Shown: in pieces, positions 47,813-60,130 of the stretch
Layout of the letters: every line of letters starts with the position of its first letter
How positions within the stretch are numbered: the stretch's first letter is position 1
Assembly (NCBI GenBank): GCA_032622095.1
Contig: CP136067.1
Location: 78,394,705-78,458,704 of the forward strand
DNA: 64,000 bases
Origin: Siphonodentalium dalli
Lineage: Eukaryota > Mollusca > Scaphopoda > Gadilida > Siphonodentaliidae
Direction of reading: 5' to 3'
Notes under the pieces: generated by a model
Seen by the model: the letters and a program-made list of their open reading frames with translations, nothing else
Told to the model about the DNA's origin: nothing
The model's database searches: none
Made by a program: the position numbers and the translations under genes

Positions 47813-50800
47813 TGTCAGGAGAGTTTTATTGATGGATTCTTCCCCAAAGTGTTTAAAGGATATAATTATGTATTTGTGTGGACATGCGAACTCTCTTCTG
47901 GAATTACAGAGATCATATATACGGTCTGACACAAACATGCGTTTTATAAGCAGTTCATCGTCTGCATGCTTTCAATGCAAATCTGTCAGTGTGTGCACGT
48001 AGCCTAACTATAGTTCTATAAACAGCATGTGCGCTGAAACAGGGAAGGCCATTTTAAATTCGATTGAGTGTGATATTGGAATACGGTATGCTCGACTACT
48101 CATGCTCCAGTGCTATATAGTCAGCTCACCGCGTGTCCATTTCACCAGAACTAAGATGATAAATGGAAATCTCGCTCAATAAACCAATCGGATGGAATTT
48201 ACTTGACAAATGAACGCTTTATCAGACAAACCGATCCGACTTGGGATTTCAATTAAGTCCAGCAATTCAACAGGGATGAAATTACCTGAACCTAAACTCA
48301 TGAAAACGGAATCAATCTAGCCGAACTGAATTAATTCTACGGTTATGATCCATAATAGGGAACTCCGGACTCGCATCGTCATTCCGAAGGGTAAACAAGT
48401 CGCATTGTCATTGGAGATAGGGACGTCTGAGTAAGAGTAATAGATGGGATGGACATTATATAGTTCATCAGAAATACCGTGATTGCTGTGTATTGCTGGA
48501 ACTTCGAGCGCAGATTACTTAGTGGATCTACAAGGACAAACACGACACCCTTGTATATATCAGAATGGAAGCTATCTTTTTCCCGCAACACAGCCAAACA
48601 TAGTAACAATTTCTGTCCATGGAGAAGTTAGGAATTACAATAAGTATTTCCTGGCGACATAAGCTCCTGCTGTGTGATCTGATTGAAACAAAATTAGTAT
48701 TATACCCCCGAATCTATGCATAAACTTCAAGGAAGAGATACACCATCTCTGAAATTCCCATGCGTATATTGTGGGTATAGTATACTGTGTGAATCGTAAT
48801 CTTCGGAGAAAAATATAATTCCATTAAGGGGTCTCGGGTTCTTCGTCAGAATGTCAACCCTGCCTATACGCAGTCCGTGTGAGCCAAAATTTAATATCGA
48901 AATTGTTTGATATTATACTAATACGATTGGCACATATTGGCATAAATGTTTACTTCTGTGCTTATCGGGAACTTATTTCAGATTCAAACAACATTTTGCC
49001 CGATATTCTTCGTGCATAAAAGGGTGATATGATTACCCGAGAAAAAATAGCTAGATTATCATTATAGTTCAACACAAAACAGTTTTCCTGGTATTGATGT
49101 TACACTGATAATTATAAAGTCCAAAGCACATGGTTCGTGCACCCTAACTAAATTTAAAATGCATCCATTTTAGATTAGTTCAATATAGAGACGCTATGCC
49201 GCCTTTTTGGTCTCCCGAAAATATCACATAGCTCGATCTGTATATATTGTCGATATATATATCATTTTCGGCACCGGGAGTTTGCTTGAGGTTATGGTTG
49301 AGGTACGTAAGCTAGATTACAAGTGTGGATGTGTGAAGATGCAGATAAAGTAATGTATGTGTCGGATCTATATGTTCGGATGTTCAATACTATAAATAAC
49401 ACAATATTCATGTCTCGTTATAATCATCTGACTGTATTTCAATAACTATGAAACACGACGATCATATGACTTGTCCCTTGTATGAGACGTGAGACGTCTT
49501 TCCTATGCCTGCATTATTTCTTCCGCGCATACCATTACAGATGGAATAATGCCACATCTATTATCGATGTCCAAGATTAGACAACGTGAAGTGTCACTTG
49601 AAACAACTTTCGTCGCAGAACAAGGCCAAAAACAAGGAAATTCAATTATATCGCGAGCGTGACCTAAACTATTATATAGAGATGGCCCCCACTTCAATGG
49701 GAGGACATCATCAATCTTACTCGACAGCAAATCAGAGGGAGCTGGGGGATCTACCTATGTCCGTACAATAAACGTGTCACAGAGGGGGAAGAGGGCAAAA
49801 CGTTTGGACATGTCGGACAAAATTCCCTTTATCGATAGCACTGCATACAACTCGGCCATGAATACAAGGAAAGCGTTAGCTTCAGTGATTTTCGTGCTGG
49901 ATCTGTTCAGTCATTTTTCATCTTTACAATATTTTGGACAGGGACTAATCATTCTATCTGAGTTTGTCACGTTTGACTGGCATGAAGCCGAAAGCATTAA
50001 ACAAGTCATTAATTTTATTATATCCAGGCCTGCAACTGGATTCAGCCAATAGCAAACGTCGCCATCATTCTCTGCTGAATAGTGATTTTTTGCGGAGCTG
50101 CGTGTCAATTTACGCTCTTCTGATACTCGAGCTAATCTGCTGTCGATTGCAAGTGCGATATATTCGCAAAGCTTTTAGATAAGAGGGCAATGTTACATTT
50201 CAACCCTGTTCGGTAATATATACTGACATGCTTCCTTATCTGCATTTTTTTCTCCTGACTTTTTGCATCCATCGGTCCATCAGAACGGTGGCACCATGGT
50301 GGCACGATAATGATTATGCCATACTTTCGCGACACAATTATCCAAGATTGAATCCTGTTATTATCGATAACATTCCCAAAATTTAAAGAAATGATATGCT
50401 TGAATATAGAAATAACAAATGCAATTCATAGTTCCAGCATATTCCGTATCAAGTATAGCGTATATGCCCAGGAACTGTGTTGTGGAAGGAATAATTTTAA
50501 TGGCTTTGCACTGTGTTTTTCCACAAACGTGGCAGTGTACAGTAGACTGTATCAATAATTGTTATGGTGTTCGGAAAACATGGTAGCCATAGGGTTATAA
50601 AAAAAAAATACGTCCCGTTTATTTCGTCCGTTTTAATATTTATTTTTCTACAGCAGAAGATGTCGACCTGCATGTAACTTCCTTTATATCACAATGTATA
50701 GAATATCAGCACTTGATTTGAGGATAGTTAATATTTTATACACTCTTTGTTGTTCATCCAGATCACCTTTGCATTATCAGTTCGACAATTGAGGCTCATA

Positions 50801-51787
50801 GATGGAATCAGTATATAACTGAAGGGGCCCATGTCCACGTGACGACCAACATAGCCATTTCTAGGTGCGCACATCAAACGAACGAAGTTGACGTAACGGC
50901 ACGGAGTGATTTATGACATTGATAATCGCATGAAATCGCGCCAACGGCGTGACTAGTTCAATAAAATATCGTCTGAAATAATCAACCTCATCCGCTTTTA
51001 ACGAATCCGGTTCTAACATCCGAGAAACCATATGTTATCACGTGATACATTATAATGGATTATATTGGGGGAATTTTCCTTATTTCAGTGTGTAACTATT
51101 TAATCCCATTTCAAATTGAACGCATCTATGTCGAGGGATATACATAATATGACCATCAAATTCTGTGGAGTTAAAAAGAGGTAAGTATCTTCTAATCGCC
51201 CTGACTCTACTTTGTTTATAAACAATATTAATATCTATTTCAACAAAATAAGTTTTATAAAAATTTTGATAGGGACACATTTAGGTAAAGGGCCGATAAA
51301 TTGGGTACACCTCATTGCTGGATGGAATACATATATATTTGTAATTATTCGTTCAGAAAATTTACAAAGCACACATGGTAAAATAGCAGATTCATGAAGA
51401 TGGAACGCCGTGATATCAGTTGCATAGCTATTTAAATAACAACAACAATTACTTTTCTTGACACAGCTTGACAATCAAGTGCAGATTTCTTTGTGTTCAT
51501 CAATGCTGGTTGGTTCTGTTGATATTATGATAATGTGCACTCCATCCGACGACACAGTAGAAATTTCTCCACCTGCCATTTATTTTCTTTATTTTTCCAA
51601 ACAAATATTAAATGGCCTACAATAAATTGAAAGTGGATATATATGATACGAACGAGTTATCACATATACATATTACGCGTAATATAAATTAAAGTGTAAT
51701 ACTCATGCGTGCAACTACACAACTGAGAATATAAATGGATATTCTTAAAAGTCACATCAAGCGCAAAAATAAAATTGGGGAATGTCC
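47813..51787. other. unassigned stretch
   Basis: No supportable gene, RNA or repeat in about 4 kb. Several 60-92-codon frames around 49.5-50.3 kb overlap on both strands and I do not recognise them. Confidence 0.35.
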
Positions 51788-51882
51788 AATTCTCAGTGTT
51801 AAAACAAATTTCAGTTTTTAAAATTCTCAGTATTAACAAAATTCTCAGTATTAAAAAATTCTCAGTATTAAAAAAAACAATC
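51788..51882. repeat. AATTCTCAGTATTAAA tandem repeat
   Basis: About four to five degenerate units of 18-25 bp with the core ATTCTCAGTATTAA. Confidence 0.85.
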
Positions 51883-54418
51883 TTCGTGTGAAAAATACAA
51901 ATTATATTTATACTATCATATTTCCAGTAAATTATATCTTCACCGAAATATTAATTGCATTGCTTCAAAATATTCTTCAATTCTCATCGCTTCTTCGAAT
52001 GATGGCATATATAGACAAATGTTTTTGTTTAGACATTGTTGAATGAATCCCATGCGCGTATTATGAATGGAAGTCGATTTTCTCACAAAAGTTGGGAAAA
52101 TTGAAACTGCAATTCGCGCACTTAAAATTATAAACAAACATTAACAAACAAAAAATAGTAAGGTGAAACTTATTTGAGAAAAAATAAGAGGAACGAAAAC
52201 CTTGAACCATTGATACATGTTATGTATTTATAGATGTTGCTTTCTTCGTTGCGTGTATCAGATGATCTCGTCGGACACGAAACACTATCTGCAGTTTATG
52301 TTTAAAGCATGCACGTATACTGAACATGGAAATGCACTTTATAGAAATATTGCGTTAATAAATAAAATAATGACATGAGATATTCTGCAGTGAATATATA
52401 TCTTTTTACGCAGGAAATCTTGTTGCCGACATCTAACACATTTTAGTTCTCGTAAGCTTAAAAGTGTATAGTGGCATTATACACGTAGAACAATAAGGTA
52501 TATGCATTTCATGCGTGTAAAAAGACAAGAAAAAAACAATCCTAAACGGACAAACAAACAATTCAACCAAACCAAACCAACAAAACTAATTTGGTAAACA
52601 GAAAATATAAACCGACAAAACAAACACATAAATCAAATACCAAAAATATATATGCTGAAACAGGCTTCAGTGTTAGCAATCAATGAACATGTTCGGTTTT
52701 GGTCAATTTTAGCAAGTAAAGTAATTCTAATTTCTAAAATCAAAGTTTCATAAAATTCACATAATCAACTCAAACAATATATGCTTGGAAACGCACATTT
52801 CAGACAATGACTTGCGCCTCTTCTTGTGCCGAAATAAAAGAAATCATCAATTAATTAACGGAATTTTAACTGATAATATGGAAATTTACACTAATATTAT
52901 GTGAAACTACAAGTGAGCAGAAACGCATACATTCCCGGAAGATTCAATCAGATTCAATTCGATAGCGAACTTTTATAGTTGTCAAATTTTCAACTTAAAC
53001 ATATCCTATATCACAAGCTGCTTTACGCCAAGGAAACGGGTTTACGACATAGGTTGGTGACACGCCTCTAACTCCACAAGAGAATATGGGTGGACAAAAA
53101 AGGGAGATACAAAGTGTGAAAGAACATCTGAGAGAGATAAGAATTAACACACACAAAATCAGTTATAGATGTTTCCCCGTCGCGCCACTTTATACCACAT
53201 GCGTACTCTAATCCGGAACTGTGCCTGGCAGCCCTCCGGAAGCAGCACCTTTTTGCCGACCACATTGTTGCAAACACATTGTGTCCCACGCGTTGAGAAG
53301 AAAAGGCTAAAACGGCATCACTAACAGAGCGCGAAAGAACATGTTTAGTCGCCATTGATATTACGACAGATATGAATGGGTTCCTTCACACCCGACTGCC
53401 ATCGTCTGTATGATAATCACAAGAAAAACACAACAATAATTTCTAATGAGATAGAATCGTTCATGCTTCACTTGTATTGAATTTGAATAAAGCTTCTGTG
53501 TTTCCGCCGACTTCCAGAATATTCAGAACTGTACATAACGTACGATTTCCGGGATATTTATCAAATGACTTGTAATTTTAGACGTATATATAGCGCAAGG
53601 TGGGTGTCCCGAATTCACTCGATTTTGTTTACCGACGGAAGATTATAAGGAATATCAGCACGGCACCAGCTCTGAACTGAAAAATGTGTCACCATATGCT
53701 ACATTCATTGCGAACCGCTGATAAAGAATACATCAGTAAAGTTAGTCTGTTGTTGACACCGTTGCCTTGGTTTTGAATTCAAGCACTACATGGATCCATA
53801 TTTAGGCATGATACATGTGGATCTTTTCTCCTGGCCATAACGAAAACCTCAAGTGTAAATGTCATCTCCGCTAGCCTTTATTTTTTCTGGAAACCTATGC
53901 CGATGTTTGTTTGTTAGTAACATATTTATTGTGGCTCCCAATATATACATTATTGAAAATTAAATGATGATGTGGAAGTAATGAATGATGAGGGAGTAAC
54001 CACTGGGGATTGGAGCACAAGTTATGCAACTTAGATTATAAAGCTCCGCTCCCCATGCCGATGTTAACACTATATAATCTGAAGTCTTTATACGGATCTA
54101 TAGGTTTTGGGGATCGAACGTTGCTAAATTGTTTGACTCAACTGGATTCTTAGAATGCCTGGCCTCAGAGCATACTGAATCCACCGAATCGGTATCAACT
54201 GTATGCGTCCATCTATTCTTATTTGCAAAGGATAAAATTGAATACAATTTCGTATAACAAAGCCTGCATGGTTTAATAATACAACTATAGATTCATGTAC
54301 ATTGCTGCTTAATCGTGAAATGTTGATTTAAATTTTAAAAGTCCTTCGTTATTCATATTTGACTCGTGCACATTTCACAATTTCACACTCCTATATCTTT
54401 AATATTTGATAGTATATA
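51883..54418. other. unassigned stretch
   Basis: Mostly A-rich low-complexity DNA. One minus frame (53068-53355) starts like a mitochondrial presequence; it is discussed as a finding, not annotated. Confidence 0.35.
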
Positions 54419-54831
54419 CAGGGTCCCCACTCTCTTGAAAAGTACTTGAATATCAGACCATTCCTTGAAAAGTGCTTAAATTCATTTTATTCCTTGAATA
54501 GTACTTGATTTTCACCCATCACCTTTGATAAGTACTTGAATTTAGTCAAATTGAGTATTTTTTAACAAAAATTTCTCTCAAATCCTTATAAAAAATGTAT
54601 CTGATAATTTTCGTTGAGTCGCATTTTCATAGAATTTAATACTTACTCTGTTTTTTCCTCAATATTAGAAGAAAACAAATTATAATATGGGAAGAATGTT
54701 TGCAGGCTATTTTATGATAGCGCCAAAATATAATGGTCAACTATAATTGTCCTTGAAATTTATCACTGCGGTCCACGAAAAGTGCTTGAATAGTGCTTAA
54801 ATTTGGATAGGAGTAATGAGTGGGAACCCTG
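54419..54831. mobile_element. non-autonomous hAT-like element
   Basis: The left end CAGGGTCCCCACTC and the right end (as reverse complement CAGGGTTCCCACTC) differ at one base. Subterminal TTGAAAAGTACTTGAA motifs occur several times at the left and as GAAAAGTGCTTGAA at the right. CAGGG-type termini are typical of hAT transposons. The expected 8-bp target duplication is not clear (AGTATATA against ATATACAT), so it may have mutated. No transposase fits in 413 bp. Confidence 0.65.
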
Positions 54832-55093
54832 ATATACATTCAGTTCAATGATGAATTAAGATGTTAAGACATTTCCCAATATTCTTTAAAATATACAAAC
54901 TTATAGCCGTGTAATATTTGGCTTCAAAATTACAAATAATCAATTCTTCACTAGCTTCCACGATTTTGATTTCATTAGGCAGGTTGGGAACTATACACGT
55001 TCCCGTTATATACAGCTAACCTCAACATATACATTTGGTGAAAACGCCACTAATATCGTGGTTCGATTTCAGTCAGTGACTTGCAATTCTCAT

Positions 55094-55270
55094 TTTATAT
55101 ACATGTATATGTCAGATTTATTGAGGCAAGGATTCGGCATTCCTTGCTTCAGTGATAGTGAAAACATTCTCAATTCTTGTCGAAATGGTCATGTATTGAT
55201 CGGAATGGTACATTGAACTCAATGAGATCAAGCTTGAAAATCGGTTGTATCGGTCCTGATTTTTTTTGGA
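55094..55270 (-). repeat. SINE-like repeat, copy D (head missing)
   Basis: It matches the body of copies A-C: GGTCATGTATTGATCGGAATGG and AAAATCGGT...TCGGTCCTGATTTT. The tRNA-like head is absent. Confidence 0.5.
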
Positions 55271-55907
55271 AAGTGGATAACATGTATATATAGTTGAATT
55301 ACGAGAAACGGACAGAATATGGCAATACATATGTAATATAATACTATAATTCATAAATGCAAATCGCCGGCATGTCGTATCTGATAGAATTGTATTTTAT
55401 AATAATATTGGTCAATTTGTTTTACGAAGAAGACCTGCTTTATATGTTAGGATTTGTGGGACGAAATGAGCTGAACAAGGCAAAATGTTTTTGGAAGAAA
55501 CATAAGGCGTCATGATAATCTGTGAAGACGATTTTTACATTCCATTTTTTCTTGACCCGAAAGCAGACTCACCCAGTGCATGATGTTACTGTTGATGTCT
55601 CCATTTTAGTCTATAGGTGCCGCATAGGAAGCGGGTGTTCCCCTCACCAAATTTAGGAGACCACAGTTTCTTGAGGGTGAACTATTCCCATTTGAGAATC
55701 CGGGTGTTTCCGACCTCTAACAGGACGCAAACATAAATGTTTTGACTTTTCCGGTGGTACCCACCCGACAATTTTGGATTTTTAGATGACACCACACCAT
55801 TTTCTATTCAATCTAGAAAACATAATAAGTTCACACAAAAAAGCAAACCTGGTGTTCTTCCGATTGGCCGATGGTCACTCCATCATATATTAACATCCAT
55901 TTGCCGC
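55271..55907. other. unassigned stretch
   Basis: I see no gene or repeat here. Confidence 0.4.
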
Positions 55908-55921
55908 CATATTCGATAAAC
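55908..55921. repeat. target-site duplication of U2-headed retroposon (left)
   Basis: CATATTCGATAAAC is repeated exactly at 56202-56215. Confidence 0.85.
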
Positions 55922-56201
55922 GCTATTTCGCTGTTGCGAAATGGGCGATCGTTCGATCGCTTCTCGGCCTTTTGGCTAAGATCCGTGCTGTGAGATACGT
56001 CCCCGACGATGGTCACCCCATCGGACGGGACTTCCACGGTATGGGTTCGCAGCCTGAGGAGGACGAGTGGTCCTGGCTGACTGACGGACTTCCGCTTCTA
56101 GCGGGGAGGCAATTTGACCATCTCGTAAGGGTGGGCCACATCTTTCGGGGTGCTCAGTCGATAAGAGTGGTCCGCAATAGCACCTGGTTTAAAAAAAACA
56201 A
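55922..56201 (+). mobile_element. U2 snRNA-headed retroposon with A-rich tail
   Basis: The 280-bp insertion is bounded by a perfect 14-bp target-site duplication and ends in A8 plus CAA (56191-56201). Nucleotides 55956-55983 equal nucleotides 1-28 of animal U2 snRNA (ATCGCTTCTCGGCC followed by TTTTGGCTAAGATC). After that the sequence is a GC-rich body of about 200 bp that is not U2, except for a possible GATACGTCC at about 55994. Upstream of the U2 part are 34 bp forming two tight hairpins, the second of which pairs with the first U2 bases. The features of LINE-driven retroposition are all present. It is either a snRNA-headed SINE or a one-off chimera made by template switching. Confidence 0.8.
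55956..55983 (+). ncRNA. U2 snRNA 5' end (nt 1-28), non-functional
   Basis: Exact identity to the conserved first 28 nucleotides of U2, including stem-loop I. The branch-point recognition sequence, Sm site and the rest of the RNA are absent, so it cannot act in splicing. Confidence 0.85.
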
Positions 56202-56215
56202 CATATTCGATAAAC
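56202..56215. repeat. target-site duplication of U2-headed retroposon (right)
   Basis: An exact copy of 55908-55921, directly after the A-rich tail. Confidence 0.85.
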
Positions 56216-59200
56216 TAAAGTTATGGTAATACATATATATTACTATTACTATACCATGCATTCCACTGTTTGGGCGTTGTATAAAAATATTAGAATATGC
56301 TAACAATTAGTTTGGTGGAAAGAACCAGGCTTACATATATTTTTTTCATTCTATTGATTTATTTATTAATTTCTGGTGGGCGTTTGGGTCCAAAAAGTTG
56401 ACCCAGGAAAAACAGATTTCATGGATGTGGTGGTGGGTGGTCATGCAGGGAGTGGAAATAAAGTTGTTTCCCCTCTGTGTCTGCGGATTTGTTCAAGCCC
56501 CTCCACCTGAGTTCAGTCCAAAACATGTACCGAATGTAGTTAATATTCACATTTTGTCTGTAACTTCCATCTGACATTTCTGTTTGGCATTTCCAACTGC
56601 TGAACGTTTTGGCTAAAGTTGGGAGGGGGTCAAACACTCCGATATGCAATCCCCTGTTGCCACGTACACGAAGCTACCTCATGATGTCGGTTAATGTAAG
56701 GACACCAATTTGGCCAACATTTAAATATGGAGAAGGATCACATTCTTGATGAATGCTCTGCCACTTTGCCATTCACCCGGCCCTTGTGTCCCACATTATA
56801 TTTTGCGACCCCGCCCGCCCTTGTCGCAAATGATATACAAATGTATAGGAATTGCATGTTCACAGACTGCAGCGTTCTCATTTCTTATAAGAATATATAT
56901 AGAGACTACATGAGTGAATGTCACGGTAATAGAATATTCTAACAGGAGAATGGCACCAAAGAAACCCAGAAATTGAATAGCAATATTAAATATTATCTCG
57001 AAGGATACATGGTTATGTTCGGGATGCAAGAAATACACCAAAACAATTTAGATCTTCCGTTCCATTTCATTGCGCGATGATAGAAATTCGTCGAATCGCA
57101 CTATCATGTCAATGGCGCGTATATTCCAAAGCGTTATATATATATATAGTGTGTGCTCAAATGACACACCATTTAAGACCCATACCAGTTCTCTATATAT
57201 GTTCCACATACTGTTTTGTGAACTGGCAAAGGTAACACGTTTGAAAAATACCGTCAATTCCATACGAACGCCAAACTGAATCTTCTCTCGACACCAAAGC
57301 AAACAAAATCATACCATGCATGACGCACCTAACGGCGAATGTGCGTTCCCATGATTGGCGCTAACCGTTTGGGTGGGAACTTGTAGTTCGCAAACTGCAT
57401 ATAATACACAGCAGATATAAGGATGTTCTTTTCGCTGTTTTGTAACAATCCAACGTATCTAAAACAGAATCGGAAGCGCATTAGCTCTATAATGTGCTTC
57501 ATGATACCATCTCATGTCGACATAGATCATTTATGCTCCGAGGGAACACGAATTCCAAAATTGGAACTGTAGGTTGATCTCAGCCATTTCATGCCATCCC
57601 CTCGATGGGTGTGTGGCTGCAACACAAATGGTGTCCATCCGTATATATACTTTGGACGGACATTTTCTCTGGTCATTTTTTGAATTGCACCAAGCCATAT
57701 ATACATACCACACAAAGAACTCTCTAAGCATCGCCTCGATCCTCTCGAAAGGCTATAAATGGCGTTATATAGCAGTGGAAATAACTCGAATAAACTACCG
57801 TTAGAATATTGTTGTCGTTAGTTCGGTCTTTGAATATTAACGACGGGGAGACGGGGAGACGTTGTGTGTTTTTGGGTATATATGTAGAATGTAAATTTTG
57901 AGACACAAGGTTGTATTGCCCCACATCATAATTACTTGTAAGATCCATGCACGTCGAAGAGTGTATACTACCACACATGCGTCTTCAAGTTAAACACTAA
58001 TCAAAGAGAATTTCGCGACACAGCATGCCTCTACTTATGTACCGCTACACAATCATGGATCTGAATGAAAACACGGTTGGACTAAGAGAGTTTTGCAGGA
58101 GATATTTGGGTCACATATGAAAAACTTCGCCGAGTAAACCCAAACTGCACTTCATCAATTAATAACGAGGCGGGATTGATATTGAAATTACTGTATCAAG
58201 AGGAACGGTGTCAGACTGAATTATATGATAGAATCCCGGACGATATCCACGTGGATGGAATACGGCTGTGTGATAGACCAGGCGAGGGGTTGTATTTTTA
58301 TTTCAATATATGAAGAGAAAAACGTTATATATCTCGCTCTTAGAATCTATTTATCGACCTTCATGTATTTGGAATTTTCCTATACCACCACGATTCAAGT
58401 GATTGTTGGTATATCACTATATAATATCAGCCACTGGCTGTCCGATTAACCATGTACATGTATATTGCCATCGTATCACGGATTTCCCCAAAACAAGCAT
58501 GACCCCACTAGAATCGTACGTTTTGCTGCCCAATCATGCATGCAATGGACAATATCGAACGACCTTACATGATTATGGTAGTCGTATTAATGGGAATCAT
58601 ATGCTGTTCCAACTTTACTACTACCAGCCAGCTGTCATGTACATGTACATTCGGTAAATATTGCTCCAACGAATATATAAATATATAATATAAACCGCAG
58701 TACAACACGCTAAATCATTAGCAATATGCATAATATAGACTGAACAATACAGTACTTCATTTAAGTCATGTTTTCAACCCAGACCACCCATATCCACACC
58801 AACTCGTTAGGCATTGAGACGAGCTATTAAATACTAATAGATTATCTACTTTCTCCATGTCGTTTAGCATAAAACCCTAACGATTAATGACCTTAAAACG
58901 AGTAGGCCCACCCCATCTATCTAAATAACGTCTATGTCGCATACCATTATAAATTCCATTATTGAGAACAGAAAGTGTCTCCCAAGTAATCCTTGAGAGA
59001 GGTGCCCGTTGCATTATAACAGCGTAATTGATGGAGGTTCTACCTAAATGATGCTTTGTAAAACACATCCATTTTCTTGTTTCTATCGAATACTCATTTA
59101 AATAAAAAGCTATTTGTTTCCCGATACAATAACGGTGCTGGATGACGAATTGCCCCTGCCGCTCTACACTGAGCCCTCCATAGTGGCCCATGATTAATGT

Positions 59201-59928
59201 TACTCCTCATGAGGCAAGTAATAACTTTAAACTTTGATAGTCTAACGATGAAGATAAAAATCAAATGACAGCTAAAATTTATGGTAAAGTTTGGTATAAA
59301 TGGATGCTTCTTTCCCAAATGCCTTATTTTTGTTTTCGGTGTAGAGCTCGTTAGTTTCCGTTGGTGGTTCTGGTATAAGCATGGCTGAGCAAGGAATACG
59401 GTTTCTGTCAATGGGACATCGGTATATTGGATTTATTAGGCACACGACACCATTACACATTGTTTGTTCTAAGTCTCTTCTGCTGGATCATACGAAAACT
59501 TGTCTCTTCTGCAAGCAATCAACGTTCAAGGTAGATTCATTTTTTTTTAATTTATAGATGCAAATACTTTTTCTAGAAACGTAACGGGCGTCCATGTGGA
59601 CTATAGATATATGTGACGCATATACTGTAACCTTCGCTGATATAATGGAATATCTTCCTATATGCAAAACATATATGTTGTCTTCACTATGCGGCTCTTA
59701 TTGTTGACAGCTTTAAGATGCAGGATGTTATAGATTTAGCATCCATGTAGCAACTGGCATGAACAGCGAATACGGCAATAGAAAATGAACGACATAGTAG
59801 TTGCATGCCATCAGCAAAGTATTCCTTATCGGGATTCCCTTGTTCTAATTATAACCGAAAGTTCTCGGCCATTAACGGGTCTCTCCTACAACGGCTCGCG
59901 CGGGTGCAACACTGACACTGCGCTTATA
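56216..59928. other. unassigned stretch
   Basis: It holds a repeat piece at 56585-56650. A 104-codon minus frame (58877-59191) is protein-like but unrecognised. No supportable gene model. Confidence 0.35.
56585..56660. repeat. TTCCAACTGNTGAAC dispersed repeat piece
   Basis: TTCCAACTGCTGAACGTTTT, then GCTAAAGTTGGGAGG, parallels 61520-61580 (CCAACTGTTGAACATTTG, CCAAAGTTGGGGG). Related cores lie at 6725, 61311 and 62107. Confidence 0.5.
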
Positions 59929-60130
59929 TTAAATATACGGATGACATTCGCGATGGACATTGCTGTTAAAATAGTCACATCCGTTAAAACCATCATAAAC
60001 AGTATTAATACTACAATTTATAGACAGATTGTGTTCTTATACCAATCATAAATATAGCATGAATAGGATGTTATTGTCACGATCGTAAGCAGTGTTAGTA
60101 AACAAAAGCCATGTTATGTTACAGTACAGC
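59929..60130 (+). mobile_element. TTAA-element, copy 3 (diverged, right end lost)
   Basis: TTAAATATACGG, GCTGTTAAAATAGTCAC, ATAGACAGATTGTGTTCTTATACC and AATCATAAATATAGCAT follow the left half of copy 1 in order. The right TIR is not found. Confidence 0.55.

Noticed and set aside
55956-55983. A functional U2 snRNA gene
   Set aside because: Only the first 28 nucleotides are present; branch-site recognition region, Sm site and 3' stem-loops are missing, and the copy has TSDs and an A tail.
55972-56229. 85-codon frame through the U2-headed retroposon
   Set aside because: It needs a TTG start inside the U2 stem-loop and runs through the tail into the target duplication. It is a by-product of the GC-rich body.
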